A program made the position numbers and the translations under genes. Shown in pieces: positions 1-5,261 of a stretch of 64,000 nucleotides of DNA. This DNA comes from Acetatifactor muris. Its GTDB lineage: Bacteria > Bacillota > Clostridia > Lachnospirales > Lachnospiraceae. Positions within the stretch are counted from its first letter, which is position 1, and each line of letters opens with the position of its first letter. The notes beneath the pieces were generated by a model. It saw nothing but the letters and a program-made list of their open reading frames with translations, was not told the origin of the DNA and ran no database searches. The stretch spans positions 58,676-122,675 of the forward strand of contig NZ_JANJZD010000018.1 in assembly GCF_024623325.1 (NCBI RefSeq). Reading direction: 5' to 3'.

Positions 1-879
1 AAAACCTGCGGCAGATATTTCTCCCTGCAGACAGGCATGTATTAAGTAAACATAGGCAAAACCGTTTCGAAACAGACTCAACAGAAGCTGCAGGCATTCT
101 GCCGCGATTACTTTTCTGTTATTTCTTTTCTCCAGTGCTATCCTTTTTGCAAAAATCTTTTTCCGAAAAGCCATCAGCCAATTGTTCATGGCAAAAATGC
201 GGACATCCTTTGCCATGCTTTTATCTCTGAATGCCTGATTCAGATATTGAATTTCCCGGTCAGACTGTGCAAATTCTTTTCTGAGGGCCAGCAGCCAGCG
301 ATTTCTCATCCGCAGAATTCCATAATTGATGAGAGACAGAAACAGCAAAAAGGCTACAAGCCACAGCTTCAGGCTTCCCAGCACTGTGGAATAGAGAAGA
401 AAGCACATAATATTGATAACCAGCTCCCGGGGACAATTCAGCATTTTGTAACTTACGGAATTATCACCCCATTGCATACTTTGATAGGCACGTTTTGTAA
501 TCTCTTTTTGTTTGTCATATTCCACATATTTATACAGATATTTCGTCTCTTTCAGAACGGCTTCCCCAACCAAAACCGAACGAAAATGATTTTCCCAGAA
601 ATAGGCTTTTGTTTCTGTCTGCCAGATCATGGTATTGCAGATCAAAAACAGAATGCCGGCCAGCGCTATCACCATCAGGCCTGCAAACAATTCTCCTTTC
701 TCTACCATATACAGCACGATACCGGGCAGCAGGATTCCCAGAAAAGGCCGAAAGCTTTTGCCCAGTACAACAATGATATGGTAAGCAGGCAGCTTTGGGA
801 TTTCCCGATAGCATTGCTGATAAAAATAGCAGACATTAGAAAAAACGGAATATCCTGTTTTCTTTTCCTTTCTTTTCAT
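1..879 (-). CDS. ABC exporter, N-terminal membrane part (runs off the left edge)
   Basis: The minus-strand frame is open from an ATG at 879 to the window edge (293 residues, no stop). The translation has several hydrophobic helices (for example around FLGILLPGIVLYMV and LKLWLVAFLLFLSLI), separated by basic cytoplasmic stretches, as in the transmembrane domain of a fused exporter-type ABC transporter. The nucleotide-binding domain would lie left of the window and is not visible. An in-frame ATG at 891 is an alternative start, but the AAAGGA box directly abuts it and suits the 879 start better. A GHKL/LytTR two-component system lies upstream on the same strand, beyond the IS110 element, so peptide or antibiotic export is a reasonable inference. 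The substrate is unknown. Confidence 0.6.
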   Translation of the reverse strand, partial: MKRKEKKTGYSVFSNVCYFYQQCYREIPKLPAYHIIVVLGKSFRPFLGILLPGIVLYMVEKGELFAGLMVIALAGILFLICNTMIWQTETKAYFWENHFRSVLVGEAVLKETKYLYKYVEYDKQKEITKRAYQSMQWGDNSVSYKMLNCPRELVINIMCFLLYSTVLGSLKLWLVAFLLFLSLINYGILRMRNRWLLALRKEFAQSDREIQYLNQAFRDKSMAKDVRIFAMNNWLMAFRKKIFAKRIALEKRNNRKVIAAECLQLLLSLFRNGFAYVYLIHACLQGEISAAGF

Positions 880-910
880 ATTTTTAACCATTCCTTTCGC
901 TTCGCTCAAG

Positions 911-1069
911 GCACAAACAAGTTATGAAAAAGGTTGTGCCTCTCTAATTTTTGATTTATAATTCTTGTATGGAATAGCAATACACTACAGAGCACGGAAG
1001 GAGGAGTGGCGAACTTATTTCGACCCCGTATATTTATATGTGCCGTCATCCTTTCAAGCACAAACAAGT
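911..1069. repeat. 12-bp direct repeat, one copy in the flank and one inside the candidate bridge RNA
   Basis: The sequence GCACAAACAAGT occurs at 911-922 and again at 1058-1069. Weaker similarity extends to the left of both copies (a CAT/CCTTTC stretch at about 889-898 and 1048-1055). The left copy also forms a 7-bp hairpin arm (910-916 with 934-940). One copy may be the insertion target and the other the target-recognition loop of the IS110 bridge RNA. That reading is inference. Confidence 0.5.
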
Positions 1070-1150
1070 GGGACTTTGAACCCGGACTCTTATCATTGGT
1101 AATAAACCATGTTTATTCAGTCGCAGGATGACAGTCAATGTTGCTATTCC
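971..1150 (+). ncRNA. Candidate IS110 bridge RNA region
   Basis: The region between the left flank and the transposase start can fold compactly. A 12-bp outer stem joins 971-982 to 1139-1150 (the ten outer pairs are perfect, GGAATAGCAA with its complement). Inside it, 992-995 pairs with 1040-1043 around a CGAA/TTCG hairpin. A perfect 8-bp stem, 1045-1052 with 1125-1132, encloses two smaller hairpins (GGG/CCC near 1070-1083 and TGGT/ACCA at 1097-1109). IS110 transposases are known to use a bridge RNA of about 180 nt from the non-coding end of the element, with a target-binding and a donor-binding loop. The size and place fit; the assignment of loops is inference and no promoter was identified. 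Confidence 0.4.
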
Positions 1151-1173
1151 TTTTGATTAAGGTGGTGATACTT

Positions 1174-2415
1174 ATGATGAAGTTAAAATACTCCATCTGT
1201 TGTGGGCTTGACGTCCACAAAAAGGTTATCGTTGCAACCATCGTAACTACGAACAAAGATGGAATATCTGAATATAAGCAAAAATCTTTTTCAACCATCA
1301 ATTCGGATATTCAAAGGTTTCACAACTGGCTCATCGAGAATGATTGTTATCATGTTTGTATGGAATCCACTGGGAAATACTGGATTCCTATTTTTAGTTA
1401 TCTCGAAAATGACATAGACGTGTGCCTTACACACCCTAAATATGTCAAAGCCATCAAGGGCAAAAAAACCGACAAAAAGGATTCCAAATGGATTGCTGAC
1501 CTTTACAAGTTTGATCTTGTCCGATGCTCCTTTATCCCTCCAAAAGATTTCCGCCAACTTCGGGAACTTGCAAGATACCGTTTCAAACTGGTCTGCATGA
1601 AATCTTCAGAGAAAAATCGCATCCAGAACTGCATGACCGTTTCCAATGTGGGGATTGCAAATGTTTTGTCTGACCCGTTTGGTAAGACGGCAACCGAAAT
1701 CATGTCTTACCTGCTGGAACACACTGCAGATTCCATTGACGAAAAAGCTGTCCGCAAACTGATAAAAAAGGGGGTCAAAGCCAAATCGAATGAAATCATT
1801 GAAGCGATCAAAGGATACAATATTGCTTCAGACCAGGCGAAAAAGCTTGAACTTGCCCGTGGACACCTGGATTACCTTGATGATATGATTACCCAGACCG
1901 AAGTGGAACTTTATGTCCGCATGAAACCTTATTCTGCGTTTGTCGAATTTGTAAGCACTATGCCTGGCATGACAGAACTGAGTTCTACCATCATCCTTGC
2001 GGAAACAGGAGTCAACATGGATATCTTTGATGATGCCAAGCACCTTTGCTCCTGGTGTGGGCTTTCTCCTGCAAACAACGAATCAGCAGGAAAAAAGAAA
2101 TCTGTCCGAATCGCAAAAGCAGGTGATTACTTAAAGCCAATGATGGTACAATGTGCTCTTGCCGCAATCAAAAGCAAAAAACAGCCTTATTTTGCAGTCA
2201 AGTATGGGCGAATTAAAAAACGTCGCGGACACAAGAAAGCAATTATTGCCATAGCGAGAATGATGGTCGTCTGCATTTACCATATGGTTTCTGAAAAGAA
2301 ACCGTTTTGCCCTGCGGATTATGAGGAATTGATGGCCCCTCAAAATCCTGTAACACATGTTGTCCTGAATGAAAACAATGTTTTTGCTTACCTCGAAAGC
2401 CTTGGGTTACGATAG
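1174..2415 (+). CDS. IS110-family transposase (DEDD recombinase)
   Basis: 413 residues from ATG 1174, preceded by a GGTGGTGA box; the open frame reaches back to 1138 but without a good ribosome site. The N-terminal RuvC-like DEDD domain shows GLDVHKK (first Asp), ESTGKYW (Glu) and the KTDKKDSKWIADL block with the later Asp pair. The C-terminal Tnp_20-type domain carries PGMTELSSTIILAE and SAGKKKSVRIAKAGD, where the family has its catalytic serine. Length and both domains are intact, so the protein is probably active. IS110 recombinases cut and paste with an RNA guide encoded in the element rather than recognising terminal repeats. Confidence 0.93.
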   Translation: MMKLKYSICCGLDVHKKVIVATIVTTNKDGISEYKQKSFSTINSDIQRFHNWLIENDCYHVCMESTGKYWIPIFSYLENDIDVCLTHPKYVKAIKGKKTDKKDSKWIADLYKFDLVRCSFIPPKDFRQLRELARYRFKLVCMKSSEKNRIQNCMTVSNVGIANVLSDPFGKTATEIMSYLLEHTADSIDEKAVRKLIKKGVKAKSNEIIEAIKGYNIASDQAKKLELARGHLDYLDDMITQTEVELYVRMKPYSAFVEFVSTMPGMTELSSTIILAETGVNMDIFDDAKHLCSWCGLSPANNESAGKKKSVRIAKAGDYLKPMMVQCALAAIKSKKQPYFAVKYGRIKKRRGHKKAIIAIARMMVVCIYHMVSEKKPFCPADYEELMAPQNPVTHVVLNENNVFAYLESLGLR

Positions 2416-2546
2416 TTCTAAGTTAGTGAAACGCAACGATAGCTAACCTTTATTCTGTTAAATACTTGTAAAAAAATGGGGGGCTGCACCTCCTTATTTA
2501 AGTGCGCCCAAAATCTACTTTATTTTTCACTCTTCTTCCTTTCCAC

Positions 2547-2574
2547 ACAGCTGTCTATTTTAAAATACAGCTGT
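2547..2574. repeat. Imperfect palindrome (ACAGCTGT arms)
   Basis: ACAGCTGT occurs at 2547-2554 and 2567-2574, and the AT-rich spacer is itself nearly symmetrical, so the whole stretch can form a long hairpin. It lies in the gap between the IS110 element and the kinase gene. It may be a secondary terminator or a remnant of the insertion site; the function is not clear. Confidence 0.35.
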
Positions 2575-2602
2575 CCTTTTCTTTCATTTTACATAAAATC
2601 CA

Positions 2603-2641
2603 AAAAAGAGAACCGGTTTCTGCACGAACGGTTCTCTTTTT
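2603..2641 (-). terminator. Rho-independent terminator of the two-component operon
   Basis: A 13-bp perfect stem (2603-2615 with 2629-2641; arms AAAAAGAGAACCG and its complement) has T-runs on both strands, so it can act in both directions. On the minus strand it follows the kinase stop at 2718 by about 75 bp. Confidence 0.8.
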
Positions 2642-2717
2642 GCACCAAAAGCAATGTAACAGTTATGCTCAATACTGAACTGTTACCGTTTCATTTCTTA
2701 AAAAGCCAGAGCAGACC

Positions 2718-3434
2718 TCACAGAGGAAGTAAAATTTCCGTGGCAAAGACATTTCCCTCATCCTCTCTGCTCTGGTAGCCATTATACTTTCTGACTATTT
2801 TATCTATTCTCTGCAAGCCATAGCCATGTCCGGACAGGGCCTTGGTAGACAGATAAATTCCCATCCCCCTGCGATATGTGCCATCTGCTGAATTCATAAT
2901 ATAGATATAGAGATTTTCTTTCGCCTTGGTCATATAGAAGCGAATAAAACGATCTTCCGGCGGCAGCTTCAGACAGGCCTCCAGTGCATTGTCCAGCAGA
3001 TTCCCAATCATGACGCTTAAGTCCACATCAGAAATGGAAAGCTTCGCAGGAACAGAAGCCGACGCGTTGATATGGATGTCCTTTGCCTTCACCACGGAGA
3101 GCTTGCTGTTCAGAATCGCATCCACCATATTGTTACCGGTTTTCAGTGCAATGTCTATCTGCTGATAATCATCGTTCAACTCCCGAAGATACCCTTCCAG
3201 CCGCTTCGTCTGTCCCATCTCCAGGTAGGCCTGCATCGTCTGAAGGTGATTCCTGAAATCATGCCGCCAGCCTCTGGTCTGATGATACAGTTGATTCACT
3301 TCCTCGCAATGTCTCCTGGTCAGATCATTCTGAAATCTGGCTGTTTCCCGTTCTATCGCATATCGGATATAGAATGGAACTCCCAATAAAATCACAGCCA
3401 TGATAAGAATTATAATTATCAGAAGAAGATTCAA
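2718..3434 (-). CDS. Short GHKL sensor histidine kinase
   Basis: 238 residues starting at a TTG (3434) with an AGGAAAGGCAGG stretch upstream. Residues 1-22 form one membrane helix. The kinase core follows with the H-box RGWRHDFRNHLQ (about residue 54), the N-box MIGNLLDNALEA (about residue 141) and the G-box GHGYGLQRI near the end. This is the AgrC/CitA-like GHKL type, but with one helix instead of the usual six-helix sensor of AgrC, so the signal is probably sensed at or in the membrane or through a partner. It lies 74 bp after the LytTR regulator gene on the same strand and is expected to phosphorylate it. The ABC exporter beyond the IS element is the likely partner or target. Confidence 0.85.
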   Translation of the reverse strand: MNLLLIIIILIMAVILLGVPFYIRYAIERETARFQNDLTRRHCEEVNQLYHQTRGWRHDFRNHLQTMQAYLEMGQTKRLEGYLRELNDDYQQIDIALKTGNNMVDAILNSKLSVVKAKDIHINASASVPAKLSISDVDLSVMIGNLLDNALEACLKLPPEDRFIRFYMTKAKENLYIYIMNSADGTYRRGMGIYLSTKALSGHGYGLQRIDKIVRKYNGYQSREDEGNVFATEILLPL

Positions 3435-3508
3435 GTATTTTGTCCTGCCTTTCCTCTTTTATCTGCCAGGGGTAAAACACTGCCTGACAAGCCATGCAAT
3501 ATTTCAGG

Positions 3509-4222
3509 TTAAAGCCCTATAAATGTCTGAATAAATCTCTCATTTACCGCATGGTACAGTCTGCGGCTCACAGGTACCGCGGCACCGTTGTCCATGATAA
3601 TCTCCTGTCTGCCCATCCTGGATATCCTGCGTATATTTACCAGATAGGAACGATGGCAAAATGCAAAAACTCCATATTCTCTCAGCTTTTCTTCCAGCTC
3701 CCGGATTCCCGTCTTCGCCTGCATACGCTTGTCCATACATACCAGTATACTGTAATGCCCTACAGCCTCCGCATACAGAACCTTCTCAACATCCACTTTC
3801 GCAAGCCCTTCTTCCGTCTGCAGAAGGACTTCGCTTTTTACTGCTTCCTTCCGCCGGACACACTTCTCCAGACATTCCCGAACCTTCTCCCGGCTCAACG
3901 GTTTCAGCAGGTAATGCATTGCTTCCACCTCATATCCCTCCTGCATATAATCGGCAATTCCCGTGGTAAATATAATGACAATATCCTTGCCCATTTCTCT
4001 CAGCTTTCTGGCCAGCCTGATTCCGTCCGTCGCCTTCATCATAATATCCAGAAACAATACATCACACCGTTGATCTTCACACCATGTAAAGTAGAAAGCC
4101 TCTCCGCTGTCATAGCTTTCCACCTTTATCTCCGGATACTTCTCTCTCTTCCACTCTTCGATATACCTGACCAGAATATCCCTGTGCGTCTGTTCGTCAT
4201 CCACAACTGCTATATATAGCAT
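3509..4222 (-). CDS. LytTR-family response regulator
   Basis: 237 residues. The receiver domain (1-120) has the acidic pair VVDDE, the phospho-acceptor in FLDIMM and the conserved Lys in LLKPLS. The C-terminal LytTR DNA-binding domain (about 135-237) contains FCHRSYLVNIRRI and the GAAVPVSRR turn. AgrA/ComE-type regulators of this kind bind pairs of direct repeats. A direct repeat TGACAT-N5-TGACAT lies about 20 bp upstream of the -35 box of its own promoter, which suggests autoregulation. It is the first gene of an operon with the GHKL kinase. The ATG at 4222 is preceded by GAGAGGAG. Confidence 0.9.
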   Translation of the reverse strand: MLYIAVVDDEQTHRDILVRYIEEWKREKYPEIKVESYDSGEAFYFTWCEDQRCDVLFLDIMMKATDGIRLARKLREMGKDIVIIFTTGIADYMQEGYEVEAMHYLLKPLSREKVRECLEKCVRRKEAVKSEVLLQTEEGLAKVDVEKVLYAEAVGHYSILVCMDKRMQAKTGIRELEEKLREYGVFAFCHRSYLVNIRRISRMGRQEIIMDNGAAVPVSRRLYHAVNERFIQTFIGL

Positions 4223-4244
4223 AATCTGCTCCTCTCATTGTAAA

Positions 4245-4273
4245 ATAATAGCCTGTCTCCGGGCTTTCATCAA
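4245..4273 (-). promoter_or_regulatory. Promoter of the LytTR/GHKL operon
   Basis: On the minus strand, TTGATG (4273-4268), a 17-bp spacer and TATTAT (4250-4245) lie about 25 bp before the regulator start codon, a good sigma-70/sigma-A match. Confidence 0.65.
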
Positions 4274-4292
4274 TTTTGGACAGATAATCCTA

Positions 4293-4321
4293 TTGACATT
4301 AACCTGACATACCTATATAAT
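4293..4321 (+). promoter_or_regulatory. Consensus sigma-A promoter of the repeat RNA
   Basis: TTGACA (4293-4298), exactly 17 bp, then TATAAT (4316-4321): a perfect match to the vegetative consensus. Transcription should start near 4328 and run rightward into the 52-bp repeats. Confidence 0.8.
4294..4310. promoter_or_regulatory. TGACAT direct repeat, possible LytTR regulator site
   Basis: TGACAT is at 4294-4299 and 4305-4310 (11-bp period). The first copy overlaps the -35 box of the rightward promoter, and the pair sits upstream of the leftward regulator promoter. LytTR proteins bind spaced direct repeats, so one site could control both directions; this is inference. Confidence 0.35.
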
Positions 4322-4364
4322 TTAAAACAGAAACAACAAGTTGTTTCAGGTGGACTAACACCTT

Positions 4365-4468
4365 AATCCGAATTTCCTGCCGGACGAATGTGCCGGACGT
4401 TGGCGGACAACAGAAAAATCCGAATTTCCTGCCGGACGAATGTGCCGGACGTTGGCGGACAACAGAAA
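4365..4468 (+). repeat. Two tandem 52-bp direct repeats
   Basis: Unit 1 is 4365-4416 and unit 2 is 4417-4468, with no differences that I can find; the repetition continues about 3 bp beyond unit 2. Each unit holds three GGAC motifs (two of them as CCGGACG). Two adjacent, identical units without spacers exclude a CRISPR array. Confidence 0.95.
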
Positions 4469-4478
4469 AATTAGTCGC

Positions 4479-4521
4479 AAAAAGAGAGTTGATGATACTG
4501 CGGTACCATGGCTCTCTTTTT
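4479..4521 (+). terminator. Hairpin between the repeat RNA and the toxin-like gene
   Basis: AAAAAGAGAG (4479-4488) pairs perfectly with CTCTCTTTTT (4512-4521). G-U pairs continue inward, and a second stem (4493-4498 with 4503-4508) closes a TGCG loop. The T-run and the position suggest a partial terminator that lets some transcripts read into 4584-5261. Confidence 0.65.
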
Positions 4522-4583
4522 ATCCTTCTTCTCTCCTATCAACTGTTTTTCATCCTATTGTTCATTCTCTGAAAGGAATTCCT

Positions 4584-5261
4584 ATGAAAGCAATTAGCAA
4601 AAAGGAAGCCATATCTATAATTATTTGTGCTGCAAAGGACTATGAAAAATTACTGAATAATAAAAACTTTGTCTTCATCTACAAAAATCGGACACTGAAC
4701 AGAATTGAATACTTTGAAGCTCTTTTCAATGCAAGAAATTTTCAACATCTTGCAGGCATTCGCTTTACAGATACCTCTGGCCATATAATCACAAACCGCA
4801 TTCAATTTTATCATAAATGTATTCATAACAGACTCTCTGAATCGGAAATTCATTTTAAATCTGACGGCACAACGGCATTAAAGCTATATGCACTGCCTCA
4901 AATTATTCATTTTCTGAATTCCTCCAGAATGACTGCCCTGTATAATAGCTGCAGACCCAGACTTTCCATAGACAGACTTATAGGAACGACAAACTATTCT
5001 CTGGGCTTTACATATGACAGTCGCGGATATTATGTCCCAAGTTCTTCTCTATTAGAAGATATCCGAAATCTGAGCAGCGATCCCTTTCAAATTCTTGCTA
5101 TTCTGTCAAAACCGGCTTCCGGAACTGCCCCGCTGTATAAAGAAATCAAATATATGGCAAAAAATATCTGTCCTGACAGACTTTTCTTACCGCACACGCT
5201 CAAATCCATCCTTGATATACCCAGCATTTCAACGCTGTCAGAACATTTGGTCAGCCAGTAA
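4584..5261 (+). CDS. PBECR4-like nuclease, candidate toxin of an RNA-antitoxin pair
   Basis: 225 residues from ATG 4584, with AAAGGA six bases upstream; a longer in-frame extension would run through the RNA repeat and is unlikely. No signal peptide or membrane helix. The segments NFVFIYKNR (about 25-35), ARNFQHLAGI (about 49-59), IQFYHKCI, LSESEIHF, DGTTALKL, LGFTYDSRGYYVP and PLYKEIKY recall the PBECR4 proteins of the phage Barnase-EndoU-ColicinE5/D-RelE-like nuclease set, as I remember that family; no search was possible. Likely catalytic residues would be conserved His/Arg/Thr/Ser positions such as His55. The gene looks AT-richer than feoB next to it, which suggests transfer. Its 3' end overlaps the feoB end by 11 bp, tail to tail. 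Upstream context is that of a type III toxin-antitoxin operon. Confidence 0.6.
   Translation: MKAISKKEAISIIICAAKDYEKLLNNKNFVFIYKNRTLNRIEYFEALFNARNFQHLAGIRFTDTSGHIITNRIQFYHKCIHNRLSESEIHFKSDGTTALKLYALPQIIHFLNSSRMTALYNSCRPRLSIDRLIGTTNYSLGFTYDSRGYYVPSSSLLEDIRNLSSDPFQILAILSKPASGTAPLYKEIKYMAKNICPDRLFLPHTLKSILDIPSISTLSEHLVSQ

Larger units (their letters stand above)
923..2470 (+). mobile_element. IS110-family insertion sequence (ends approximate)
   Basis: A complete IS110-type transposase (1174-2415) is preceded by about 250 bp of structured non-coding DNA and followed by a short non-coding tail, the usual IS110 layout. IS110 elements lack long terminal inverted repeats, so I could not fix the ends. 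The left end is placed just after the 911-922 repeat on the assumption that this repeat is the target, and the right end shortly after the small inverted repeat GTTAG/CTAAC downstream of the stop. The element sits between the two-component operon and the ABC exporter gene and probably separates genes that were once neighbours. Confidence 0.45.
4328..4521 (+). ncRNA. Repeat-containing small RNA, candidate type III antitoxin
   Basis: A consensus promoter, about 194 nt without a convincing reading frame, and a terminator-like hairpin at 4479-4521 define a discrete RNA. It begins with an inverted repeat (GAAACAAC at 4330-4337 and GTTGTTTC at 4340-4347) and then carries two copies of a 52-nt unit (4365-4416 and 4417-4468). 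Each unit can pair TCCTGCC with GGCGGA to make a hairpin whose loop holds GGACG motifs. A toxin-like gene starts 63 nt after the hairpin on the same strand. In known type III systems (ToxIN, CptIN, TenpIN) a tandem-repeat RNA, a leaky terminator and the toxin gene come in this order and the RNA inhibits the toxin directly. The role here is inference from that layout. Confidence 0.55.

Noticed and set aside
247..927. Long plus-strand open frame opposite the ABC exporter
   Set aside because: It is the complement of the clear exporter reading frame and its translation shows no family features.
923..2470. Exact IS ends and target-site duplication
   Set aside because: IS110 elements have no long terminal repeats and no convincing core duplication could be identified by eye.
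4365..4468. CRISPR array
   Set aside because: Two identical units follow each other directly, without spacers of different sequence, and no cas genes are near.
4440..4583. N-terminal extension of the toxin-like protein
   Set aside because: The 48-residue extension is coded by the RNA repeat and hairpin; the ATG at 4584 has a proper ribosome site.
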